This document shows, one piece after another, positions 1-5,959 of a stretch of DNA of 14,002 bases. Source of the DNA: an uncultured Atopobiaceae bacterium (GTDB lineage Bacteria; Actinomycetota; Coriobacteriia; Coriobacteriales; Atopobiaceae); assembly GCA_947303905.1 (NCBI GenBank), contig CAMYZR010000012.1:1-14002 (forward strand), written 5' to 3'. Below the pieces are notes generated by a model. It had not been told where the DNA came from and did no database searches. It saw nothing but the letters and a program-made list of their open reading frames with translations. Each line of letters starts with the position of its first letter. Positions within the stretch are counted from its first letter, which is position 1. Made by a program: the position numbers and the translations under genes.

Positions 1-939
1 GCTGTCAAGAGCCAGGCCCTCGTAGCAATAGAAATCACCTGCATCGATCACGCCGATGCCGTTGCGTGCGCAGATCCAGACGCGGTCTCCGACCTTCGAG
101 ATGTAACTGACGTTGACGAGCGGGGAAACGTCGTAGGTGACCACGCCCTCGAGGTCGCGCTTGGGATTGCCGTAATGCAGCTCGCTGCCCTCCGTGCCAA
201 TGTAGACCATCCCGTCCTCTGAGGGGTCCGAGTAGATGTAGGTAATCCCTTCGATGCTGGTCTTGGTATGGTCGACGTACTCCACCAGCACGCCCTTCCT
301 CAGGGTGAAGTAGTCATCCTCGTTGGTGAGGCAATAGACGAGCCCGTGCCGTCCCCGGGAGATGGAGTCGATAAAGGACATGGAGACCCGGTTGTCAGGT
401 GACGTGCTCAGGGTAAGGTCTGGGGCGATCATTGCGATGCCGGACGTGGTGCCCACATAGATGGTGCCGTCGTCGCCCTCCTCTATGTCGGTGATCTTTG
501 TCGAGCCAAGCCCGTCCGCGATGCCCCAGGTATGGCGCTGCCCGTGGTCGAGCATGGCAAGCCCGCTGTCGTTGGTGCCGATCCAAAGCCTGTTTTGCGT
601 GTCTGCATACAGGCAGGCGACGTTACCGATGCCCGTGGTGGAGTTCATGCGCTCGAAGGTGTTTCCATCGTACCTGGTCAGGCCGCCGTAGCTGCCAATC
701 CAGATGAAGCCCTCCTCGGTCTCGACGATGTCGTTGGCTTCCGACGTCGGCAGCCCGTTCATGTTGTCGTAGAGAATCGAAGAGTAGTTGACGCCCTCGC
801 CAAAGGGGCTGACGTCCTGGCTCCAGATGGTCACTTCGCCTGCCTCCGCAGCACGCGGAAGCAGGAGGCACGCAAGTACCAGGGACGCAAGCACGAGGAA
901 TGCCAGGTACCTCTTTGAAGCCCTGCCTTTAGAGGACAT
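1..939 (-). CDS. Two-component-regulator propeller sensor protein, N-terminal part (3' end outside window)
   Basis: The frame is open from an ATG at 939 to the window edge, giving the first 313 residues of a larger protein. Residues 9-33 form a basic start, a hydrophobic stretch and an AEA-G site, so it is exported by a signal peptide or anchored. The rest shows repeated propeller blades of the Reg_prop type (PF07494): residues 62-92 carry GLPTSEAND, then WIGSYGGLTRYDG; residues 104-133 carry RLWIGTNDSGLAML; residues 144-171 carry IYVGTTSGIAMI; weaker blades sit near 232-255 and 277-300. In known relatives such a propeller is the periplasmic or extracellular sensing domain ahead of a histidine kinase, diguanylate cyclase or DNA-binding output domain. 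The output domain lies outside the window, so the signalling type is unknown. AGGAG and AAGGCGAG lie just upstream of the ATG. Family call is confident; ligand unknown. Confidence 0.85.
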   Translation of the reverse strand, partial: MSSKGRASKRYLAFLVLASLVLACLLLPRAAEAGEVTIWSQDVSPFGEGVNYSSILYDNMNGLPTSEANDIVETEEGFIWIGSYGGLTRYDGNTFERMNSTTGIGNVACLYADTQNRLWIGTNDSGLAMLDHGQRHTWGIADGLGSTKITDIEEGDDGTIYVGTTSGIAMIAPDLTLSTSPDNRVSMSFIDSISRGRHGLVYCLTNEDDYFTLRKGVLVEYVDHTKTSIEGITYIYSDPSEDGMVYIGTEGSELHYGNPKRDLEGVVTYDVSPLVNVSYISKVGDRVWICARNGIGVIDAGDFYCYEGLALDS

Positions 940-1187
940 CTCGCCTTACTCCTATCGAACGATCTCCTGACATAGAGGCTTCCCGCCACGAAGCATCGAG
1001 GGAGTTCACTTAGACCATTGTAGGGGATAGTGCCGAGCGCCTGTACCCAGGGGCTGCGTTGGTTGCCACCTCCTCCGGGAAGACAGCCTTATCTAAGGCC
1101 AGGCCCGAGGGCTGTCGCCACGATGGGCACGCTCAGCCGACGTGCGCGAGCCTCCCATCCGGATGTTCTGACCTCGGATTAGCCATC
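940..1187. other. Intergenic region between divergent genes (sensor and acetyltransferase)
   Basis: No convincing gene is seen between the sensor start at 939 and the acetyltransferase leader. The region must hold both divergent promoters. On the minus strand a TACAAT hexamer (plus-strand 1017-1022) about 80 bases before the sensor ATG could be its -10 box, but no good -35 was found. Short plus-strand reading frames here have no recognisable protein character. Confidence 0.5.
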
Positions 1188-1193
1188 TATAAT
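1188..1193 (+). promoter_or_regulatory. Probable -10 box of the acetyltransferase promoter
   Basis: A perfect TATAAT consensus lies 77 bases upstream of the ATG at 1270. The upstream -35 is weak (TTCTGA at 1166-1171, 16-base spacing). In a GC-rich background an exact -10 hexamer correctly oriented before a gene is meaningful, but the start site is not proven. Confidence 0.5.
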
Positions 1194-1256
1194 CATTTGT
1201 CGGTTCCGAGCGGCTCAAGCCCCTCCCGAAACCCACATCCTGTCGAACGACAAATG
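1194..1256. repeat. Long-range inverted repeat in the acetyltransferase leader
   Basis: CATTTGTCG at 1194-1202 is matched by its exact reverse complement CGACAAATG at 1248-1256. The first arm abuts the TATAAT box and the second abuts the GAGAGG ribosome-binding site. The arms could be paired operator half-sites or, if the transcript starts early enough, a stem hiding the ribosome-binding site. Function is inferred only. Confidence 0.45.
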
Positions 1257-1269
1257 AGAGGCGACGAAA

Positions 1270-1764
1270 ATGGAAGTGACGCTGAGACCGGTCGACGACG
1301 AGAACAGGGACGCGGTGATCGCGCTTTCCGTACGCGAGGACCAACCGTTCGTCGCGCCCAACGACTACTCGCTGGAGCAGGCAGAAGAAAGCAACAGCGA
1401 GCACCCCGGCGTCGTGCACCCCTGCGGCATCTACGCCGGTGACAGGCTCGTCGGCTTCGCCATGTTCATCTTCGCCCCGGAGGACGAATACCCGGACGAT
1501 CCGGATGATCCCGACGAGCAGTACAGCGAACAGGACAGGTACTATCTCTGGCGCTTCATGATCGACCAGCACGAGCAGTGCAAGGGCTATGGCCAGGCGG
1601 CGCTGGCGTGGATCATCCGGTACTTCAAAGACCAAGGCGCACGCGTGCTGTACCTGTCCACCGAGCCCGAGAACGAGCTCGGCTTGCACGTGTACCACAA
1701 GCTCGGCTTCAGGGAGACCGGCGAGTTCGACGAGGACGAGGCCATACTGAGGCTCGAGCTGTAG
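1270..1764 (+). CDS. GNAT-family N-acetyltransferase
   Basis: 164 residues, the normal length for a single-domain GNAT enzyme that transfers an acetyl group from acetyl-CoA to an amine. The acetyl-CoA motif A is at residues 95-110: FMIDQHEQ followed by CKGYGQA, the Q/R-x-x-G-x-G/A loop. The motif B helix ends in LHVYHKLGF at 139-147, and motif D-like strands precede motif A (VGFAMFIF, 61-68). The layout resembles spermine/spermidine or diamine acetyltransferases, so a polyamine or related amine is a plausible substrate, but this is not proven. Odd point: an acidic insertion (EDEYPDDPDDPDEQ, residues 71-84) sits just before the core strand. The ATG has GAGAGG about 8 bases upstream. The gene stands alone, with its own promoter, and converges with the next gene. 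Confidence 0.85.
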   Translation: MEVTLRPVDDENRDAVIALSVREDQPFVAPNDYSLEQAEESNSEHPGVVHPCGIYAGDRLVGFAMFIFAPEDEYPDDPDDPDEQYSEQDRYYLWRFMIDQHEQCKGYGQAALAWIIRYFKDQGARVLYLSTEPENELGLHVYHKLGFRETGEFDEDEAILRLEL

Positions 1765-1844
1765 GCACGGGCGCCGGCGGAGGAGTCAATGCCTCCATCA
1801 CAATCGAAAACATGGCCATCCTGGATGGGTGCCCGTCCAGCGGT

Positions 1845-1866
1845 GGGCGCCGACACCGTCGGGCCC
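1845..1866. terminator. Possible bidirectional hairpin between convergent genes
   Basis: GGGCGCCGAC (1845-1854) pairs with GTCGGGCCC (1858-1866), leaving one bulged G and a three-base loop. The right arm touches the stop codon of the minus-strand membrane gene. No U-tract follows on either strand, so it may be a transcript-end stabiliser more than a classic intrinsic terminator. Confidence 0.35.
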
Positions 1867-2555
1867 TATAGCCTGCCGAGCAACCCCGCGATGAGCACGA
1901 TGTAGCAGATGGTCTTGGGAATCATCAGCATGCCCATCATGGGTCGCTCGCGTGCATAGAGCACCACGCCCATATAGCAGGCAAAACTCAGGGCAACCAG
2001 GATGGCCATGGTCCACTCCTGATACCAAACGCCCAGATAAAAGACGGTGATGATGCCCATGGCAACAAAAGGCACGTTTCTCCGAATGCCCCATGCCGCG
2101 TCCCCACCGGTGGACCAGCGGTTTTGAGGGAAGAGACAGAGGGCGATGCGTACGACGGCCAAGACGAGGAGGAGCGTACGCACCACGCCCAGCCCCGCAG
2201 GTGTCGACCCAGGTCCTCCCTGCAGCAACGCCATGGCCTCATACAGACAGAGGTAGAAAACGGTCATGGTAATCGACGAGACGAGGTTGCCCAGGCCGAG
2301 CCAGAAGGCGCGCCGATCGAGCGCGGCGGTGTCGTCGGTCTCTCCCTTGATGTTGGTTGCGATGCGTGGCACAAGGTGAAACGCGTCGCCCGCGCCAAGA
2401 AGCAACGTCATGATCGCGCAGGTCAAAGCAAAGCCCGGCTGTGCCCCTTTGCTGGCCGACAGAAAGCGCATACCCGCAACGAGGGCAAACAAGAGATAGC
2501 CCGCACAAAAGACGCTCTCGCCGATGCGCATCCCCATGGGTTTCTGCTTTGCCAC
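1866..2555 (-). CDS. Seven-helix integral membrane protein of unknown function
   Basis: 229 residues from a GTG at 2555. I chose this start because AGGGGA (minus strand, plus coordinates 2561-2566) is 5 bases upstream; a longer frame from TTG at 2588 or ATG at 2582 has no ribosome-binding site. Seven hydrophobic segments are visible, roughly at residues 12-33, 42-62, 84-111, 124-143, 160-178, 181-200 and 207-227. The polar signatures between them, GDAFHLVPRI (56-65), FPQNRW (142-147) and MIPKTICY (211-218), look like conserved functional spots. I do not recognise a family; the seven-helix layout loosely recalls small membrane enzymes or sensors, but no function should be inferred. It is divergent from the gene at 2756 and convergent with the acetyltransferase. 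Confidence 0.75.
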   Translation of the reverse strand: MAKQKPMGMRIGESVFCAGYLLFALVAGMRFLSASKGAQPGFALTCAIMTLLLGAGDAFHLVPRIATNIKGETDDTAALDRRAFWLGLGNLVSSITMTVFYLCLYEAMALLQGGPGSTPAGLGVVRTLLLVLAVVRIALCLFPQNRWSTGGDAAWGIRRNVPFVAMGIITVFYLGVWYQEWTMAILVALSFACYMGVVLYARERPMMGMLMIPKTICYIVLIAGLLGRL

Positions 2556-2755
2556 GCCACTCCCCTCTCCGAATCCACTCATATGCAAGAGTACCGAAAA
2601 CCGCCACGAAAGGGGCTAGCCGCGCAGAACCAAAATCGAGTTGGAGGATTGCGGCAGCGCACACCGCTCCCTCACTCGGCAATGACGCATAAGGTAGAGT
2701 GAAGCCTAGCGTGGCCAATGCGGGCAAGGCACGGCGAGCGGCGAGGAGGGCGCAT
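2556..2755. other. Divergent promoter region
   Basis: About 200 bases separate the minus-strand membrane gene from the plus-strand gene at 2756, so it should contain two promoters. A TAAGGT-like -10 candidate lies near 2690 on the plus strand, but no convincing -35 was seen. The region appears non-coding; longer frames that cross it are shadows. Confidence 0.35.
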
Positions 2756-3106
2756 ATGTGGATGTTGACGGTGCGGGAGTGGTGCCTGCCCCTCGAGCGA
2801 GCGGGCATCGTCAGCAATCGCGGCGAGACGCCAACCGGAGCAGTGGGCGACGCCTACGACCCCGACTGCACCCTCGACCTCGACGAGCTCATGGAGGAGT
2901 ATGCGGAGTACTTCGGGACCGACGAGGGACAGTTCGACTTCTCGATAGGCGACCAGGGCCCGTGCCTACGTTTCTTGATGTACCGCGAGTACGAGCGCTA
3001 TGCGGACTTCTACGGCCCGTACGTGGACACTCCTCGCTCCGTTTTCAGGAAGATACTGCCCGACGTCGACTCGGATGACGTGCGCCTTGTCAAATGGACC
3101 GGTTAG
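2756..3106 (+). CDS. Hypothetical acidic 116-residue protein
   Basis: I chose the ATG at 2756 because GGAGG lies 7 bases upstream; an earlier in-frame start at 2699 adds 19 arginine/alanine-rich residues of non-coding look. The protein is rich in Asp, Glu, Tyr and Phe, with DLDELMEEYAEYFG at 41-54, FDFSIGDQGPCLRF at 60-73 and YADFYGPYVDTP at 82-93, and ends VRLVKWTG. No signal peptide or membrane segment is seen, so it is probably soluble and cytoplasmic. I recognise no family. It lies 49 bases before the leucine-rich-repeat gene in the same direction, so the two may be co-transcribed. Small acidic proteins of this type are sometimes immunity or regulatory proteins, but nothing here shows that. 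Confidence 0.65.
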   Translation: MWMLTVREWCLPLERAGIVSNRGETPTGAVGDAYDPDCTLDLDELMEEYAEYFGTDEGQFDFSIGDQGPCLRFLMYREYERYADFYGPYVDTPRSVFRKILPDVDSDDVRLVKWTG

Positions 3107-3155
3107 GACCGGGCGGGATGCAGACAAGGCCGGACCGACGTATGGGGGAGGCGCC

Positions 3156-4499
3156 ATGCCATTCACGATAGAAGACAATGTGCTCGTTGCCTGCCATGGC
3201 AGCGATGAGGTCGTCACCGTCCCCGCGGGCGTCAGGGCGATTGGCGATGGTGCCTTTAGGGGCAACGTCCATGTGCGGAAAGTCCAGATGGATGCCGACG
3301 TCTTCTGGATCATGCCGGAGGCGTTCATGGACTGTACATCCCTCGAGTCCGTGACCTTCCATGACGCGCTGGACGAGATTGGGGACCGCGCGTTCAAGGG
3401 CTGCCGCTCGCTCAGGGATGTGGACCAGGCGCTCGAGGACGCGGGATGCTACGAGCTCACGAGAATCGGCGACGAGGCGTTCGCGGGCTGTACGTCGCTC
3501 GAGAAGCTGGAATACGACTCAGGCTGGTGGATCACGGTGGGCAAGCGAGCCTTCGCGGACTGTACGTCCCTCACGCTCGTCATGCTTCCCGATGGGCTAG
3601 CTGAGCTCGAAGACGACGCCTTCGAAGGGTGCACGTCGCTCAAGTACGTGAGCATGCCCGAGGTCTTTCAACAATCCGTGTCACGGCGCCGCACCTTCGA
3701 GGAATCCGCACAGGCAATCAGGGACTGCTGTCCCAGCATCGTGGCGATCGAGGGCCGCAGACGTGCAAGTGGCAGCTGGAGCGAGACGGAGCCGCCCTGG
3801 TCGACCGGCACCTTGGCTCGGACCATCCTCAGCCTCAAGCATCCGAGCATGTCGTACGAAGACCTTGCAGACCAATGGCACAGGGGGGACATCGTCGGCC
3901 TGCTCAAGGGGTACGCGGAGCTCAGGCACCTCGACCTCGCGGGCTTCGACACGTCGGGCGAGAGGAGCCTCGCCTGCCTGTTCAAGGGCTGCGCGTCGCT
4001 GCGCGGAATCGACCTCTCCCCTCTGGACACCTCTGCCGTGGAGGACATGCGCCAGATGTTCTTTGGCTGCAGGAGCCTCGAGGAGGCGGACCTGTCATGC
4101 CTAGACACGTCGCAGGTCCAGACCATGGCGCACCTCTTCCACAACTGTCACGCACTCCGGCGTGCCAGCCTGCGCGGGCTCGACCTCTCGCGGGTGAAGA
4201 GCCTGTGGTCCGCCTTCGACCACTGCGAGTCGCTCGAGGACCTCGACCTCACGGTGTCGGCGATGCCTCCCGTCGTGAAGGCCAGGTACCTGTTTCGCGA
4301 ATGCACGTCCATCAGGCGGTGGGAGGTGTCCGAGGCGTGGCCTCTCAGACACGACACCATCCCCGCGCCGACGTCTGAGTGCGGCATGTGGTGGTCCGCT
4401 CGCGAACAGGGGTGGATGACGGTGGATCAGATTGTCGAGCGAGGCCCGGCATCAGACGTCTTCACCAGCGTGCCTCCAAAGCTCGCCTGCGCCTTGTGA
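3156..4499 (+). CDS. Leucine-rich-repeat protein with BspA-type and DUF285-type repeats
   Basis: 447 residues from an ATG with GGGGGAG just upstream. Residues 1-25 (FTIEDNVLVACHGS, then VTVPAGVRAIG) are the usual opening of BspA-like LRR_5 proteins (PF13306). Residues 28-170 hold about five LRR_5 units with the pattern GDxAFxGCxSL (IGDRAFKGC at 75-83, IGDEAFAGC at 104-112, DDAFEGC at 153-159). Residues 171-250 are a non-repeat linker. Residues 251-390 switch to the DUF285 pattern (PF03382), such as LDTSAVEDMRQMFFGC (290-305) and LDTSQVQTMAHLFHNC (316-331). The C-terminus (MWWSAREQGWMTVDQIVERG, 411-430) matches the end module common in such surface proteins. Many relatives are exported adhesins or antigens; here no signal peptide, sorting motif or membrane segment is visible, so the location is probably cytoplasmic or uses an unknown route. 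Binding partner unknown. Confidence 0.85.
   Translation: MPFTIEDNVLVACHGSDEVVTVPAGVRAIGDGAFRGNVHVRKVQMDADVFWIMPEAFMDCTSLESVTFHDALDEIGDRAFKGCRSLRDVDQALEDAGCYELTRIGDEAFAGCTSLEKLEYDSGWWITVGKRAFADCTSLTLVMLPDGLAELEDDAFEGCTSLKYVSMPEVFQQSVSRRRTFEESAQAIRDCCPSIVAIEGRRRASGSWSETEPPWSTGTLARTILSLKHPSMSYEDLADQWHRGDIVGLLKGYAELRHLDLAGFDTSGERSLACLFKGCASLRGIDLSPLDTSAVEDMRQMFFGCRSLEEADLSCLDTSQVQTMAHLFHNCHALRRASLRGLDLSRVKSLWSAFDHCESLEDLDLTVSAMPPVVKARYLFRECTSIRRWEVSEAWPLRHDTIPAPTSECGMWWSAREQGWMTVDQIVERGPASDVFTSVPPKLACAL
3328..3655 (+). repeat. Degenerate coding repeats of the LRR_5 units
   Basis: The DNA repeats the block TGTACRTCNCTC, which encodes CTSL, several times: near 3332, 3489, 3560 and, as TGCACGTCGCTC, 3630. 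The copies are diverged and irregularly spaced, so this is an old protein-level repeat, not a recent tandem duplication. Confidence 0.5.
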
Positions 4500-4664
4500 C
4501 CTTTTCGTCCCACGCGAACGTTCGCCCGCGCTCGTAGAACGAGCGCCCAGATGATCCCGATAACCCCCGCAGGGCTGTACGGCGATGACGACGGGTGAGA
4601 TCGTCGAGGACGAGGCCATAGTCGGTCGCCACTTCTGTTGTCTTAGCATCCCCTCTCTCCGATT
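4500..4664. other. Intergenic region with palindromes and a possible gene remnant
   Basis: After the leucine-rich-repeat stop come a perfect 12-base palindrome, GCGAACGTTCGC (4514-4525), and a 7-bp hairpin (4528-4546). The minus strand of about 4500-4620 can be read in two frames joined by one shift as a short hydrophobic segment (VVIAVQP, then AGVIGIIWALVLRARAN), which could be the remnant of a small membrane-protein gene. No intact gene is seen. Confidence 0.35.
4528..4546 (+). terminator. Possible terminator hairpin after the leucine-rich-repeat gene
   Basis: GCGCTCG (4528-4534) and CGAGCGC (4540-4546) pair perfectly around TAGAA. No T-run follows, so rho-independent termination is uncertain. 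Its place 29 bases after the stop codon fits a transcript end. Confidence 0.35.
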
Positions 4665-4707
4665 ATGAAGCATGCGAGGATTCTCCTAATAAAGACAACA
4701 ACTGTTA

Positions 4708-4733
4708 CGCAACATATGTTATCTTATATTGCG
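4708..4733. promoter_or_regulatory. Probable TetR operator overlapping the TetR gene promoter
   Basis: CGCAACATA (4708-4716) and TATATTGCG (4725-4733) form an inverted repeat with one mismatch and an 8-base spacer. Within it lies a perfect 10-base palindrome, AACATATGTT (4711-4720). The stretch is markedly AT-rich compared with its surroundings and includes a TATATT hexamer (4725-4730) suited to a -10 box, 28 bases before the regulator ATG. TetR repressors usually bind such dyads at their own promoters; binding by this TetR is inferred. Confidence 0.5.
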
Positions 4734-4757
4734 AAGGCACGAGAAAGGACACCGATC

Positions 4758-5399
4758 ATGCCTCCCAGCGTAAAGTTCACCAAGGAAGAGATCGTCGAGG
4801 CGGCCCTGCAGGTAACGCGCGAGGGCGGCATCGGGTCGCTCACCGCCAGGGCGCTTGCCACAAAGCTTGGGGCGTCAACGCGCCCGATGTTCACATACTT
4901 CGACTCGATGGATGCTCTCAGGCACGAGGTGCACGAGGCGGCAAAGGAGCTGTACCGCTCCTACGTTGAGCAAGGGCTGGCGGGACCCATCCCCTTCTTG
5001 GGCGTCGGCCAAAGCTACATCCGCTTTGCGAGGGAGGAGCCCGAACTCTACAAGCTGCTCTTCCTCGAGAAGCCTGACGGCACGGGCGGTGGCGCCATGG
5101 AGGCCCTCACGTTCTCCCAGGACCTTGTGCGCGAGTCGCTCATGCGCATCTACCAGATGGACGCAAACCAGGCAGACTGCTATTTCCGTGACCTGTGGCT
5201 GGTTGTGTTCAGCTTCGCAACGCTCATCGTGACTGACGACTGCCCCTACACAGACGAGCAGATGAGCAGGATCCTGACGGAGGTCAGTCTCTCGGTCTGC
5301 AAGGCATACAAGGAGATCCCGGGATTGCACCGAGGCGACTTCGACCGAGACCAGATCTTTAGGAGCCTTACGAATGGTGGAGGCATCGATGCCCGCTGA
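4758..5399 (+). CDS. TetR/AcrR-family transcriptional regulator (WHG-type C-terminal domain)
   Basis: 213 residues from an ATG preceded by AAAGGA; an upstream in-frame start at 4665 would add 31 residues across the AT-rich promoter and was rejected. The N-terminal helix-turn-helix is at about 7-53: FTKEEIVEAALQV, then GGIGSLTARALATKLGAS and the recognition/YF motif MFTYFDSMDALR. The C-terminal half (SYIRFAREEPELYKLLF, 86-102) resembles the WHG ligand-binding domain (PF13305). Such proteins are dimeric repressors released by a small ligand. The AT-rich dyad just upstream suggests autoregulation. The gene overlaps the KTR gene by 11 bases, so the two are translationally coupled. The neighbouring flavin-type oxidoreductase and hydrolase genes are possible targets but lie beyond a terminator. 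Confidence 0.9.
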   Translation: MPPSVKFTKEEIVEAALQVTREGGIGSLTARALATKLGASTRPMFTYFDSMDALRHEVHEAAKELYRSYVEQGLAGPIPFLGVGQSYIRFAREEPELYKLLFLEKPDGTGGGAMEALTFSQDLVRESLMRIYQMDANQADCYFRDLWLVVFSFATLIVTDDCPYTDEQMSRILTEVSLSVCKAYKEIPGLHRGDFDRDQIFRSLTNGGGIDAR

Positions 5400-5565
5400 C
5401 ACGCAAGGCGAGTTCATCAGGTGCCCGCGCTGTGGGCAGAAGACCCGCACGAAGGTGCTCCCCAGCACCGTCCTGATCGAGTTCCCGCTCTTCTGTCCCA
5501 AATGCAAGTGCGAGCTCATCGTCAGCTTTAGGAAGGGGACACTCACCAGGGCGGCAGGGGCATAA
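5389..5565 (+). CDS. Cysteine-rich KTR domain protein (small zinc-ribbon type)
   Basis: 58 residues from the ATG at 5389, chosen because GGAGG is 6 bases upstream; an earlier ATG at 5374 would add five residues. Two knuckles, CPRCGQKTR (12-20) and CPKCKCELI (36-44), form a four-cysteine site, likely for zinc, and the KTR triad follows the first knuckle. The segment VLIEFPLFCPKCK is typical of the Cys_rich_KTR family (PF14205), often annotated as a conjugal transfer protein and found on conjugative elements or beside TetR genes. The biochemical role is not known. It starts inside the TetR gene, and a strong terminator follows about 50 bases after its stop, so TetR-KTR forms a two-gene transcript. 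No other transfer genes are in this window. Confidence 0.8.
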   Translation: MPADTQGEFIRCPRCGQKTRTKVLPSTVLIEFPLFCPKCKCELIVSFRKGTLTRAAGA

Positions 5566-5617
5566 CCCGCTGACCGACAATAAAACAGAATGCTTATCAG
5601 ATCCGTGCGAGACGCTT

Positions 5618-5657
5618 AAGACGCAGTGCCGGCCCAAAGGTCGACACTGCGTCTTTT
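5618..5657 (+). terminator. Intrinsic terminator after the TetR-KTR transcript
   Basis: AAGACGCAGTG (5618-5628) pairs perfectly over 11 bp with CACTGCGTCTT (5645-5655). GGCC and GGTC extend pairing inside the loop with one wobble pair. A short T-run (5654-5657) follows. This separates the TetR-KTR pair from the next unit. Confidence 0.8.
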
Positions 5658-5688
5658 CCATACAGAAGGACGAGGCGCCTACAGACCC

Positions 5689-5702
5689 GGTGTGCTCACA
5701 CC
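5689..5702. promoter_or_regulatory. Short palindrome before the small membrane-protein gene
   Basis: GGTGTG (5689-5694) and CACACC (5697-5702) are exact inverted copies separated by CT. The two-base gap is too small for a good RNA loop, so a DNA-binding site is more likely. It lies just upstream of the AAGGAGG site of the gene at 5719 and could be an operator for this unit. Confidence 0.35.
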
Positions 5703-5718
5703 CAAGAAGGAGGAAACC

Positions 5719-5925
5719 ATGGTCGAGAAGATCAAAACCAGCCGGAAGTCCCGGATAGCAGCTCTGGCAGCGCTGCTTCTCTTTGTTGCGGCGACATTCC
5801 AGATCGCTGACGGCAGCATACTGCCAGGCGTGATTCTCTTTGCGTCTGCCACCTGCTTCTCATCCATCGCGGGCATCTGCCACAAAAGGGAAACCAGCGA
5901 AGACGGCAGGGGCATCAGCCGGTAG
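5719..5925 (+). CDS. Small two-helix membrane protein, 68 residues
   Basis: I chose the ATG at 5719 because AAGGAGG lies 7 bases upstream; the longer frame from 5626 crosses the terminator stem and is not credible. A basic start (MVEKIKTSRKSR) precedes one hydrophobic helix at about 13-32 (IAALAALLLFVAATFQIADG) and a second at 35-54 (ILPGVILFASATCFSSIAG), with a polar C-terminus (HKRETSEDGRGISR). It probably forms a helical hairpin in the cytoplasmic membrane. Family and function are not recognised. It opens the unit that continues 34 bases later with the flavodoxin-like oxidoreductase. Confidence 0.7.
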   Translation: MVEKIKTSRKSRIAALAALLLFVAATFQIADGSILPGVILFASATCFSSIAGICHKRETSEDGRGISR

Positions 5926-5959
5926 GAAATGACGAGCCATACCCAAAAGGAGCAGACTC

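Noticed and set aside
3328..3655. A CRISPR-like or tandem DNA repeat
   Set aside because: The repeats are coding LRR units of unequal spacing and diverged sequence inside one gene, without spacers.
3629..4378. A 249-residue plus-strand frame inside the leucine-rich-repeat gene
   Set aside because: It is out of frame with the repeat protein and made of His/Arg/Gly/Pro-rich sequence; a shadow.
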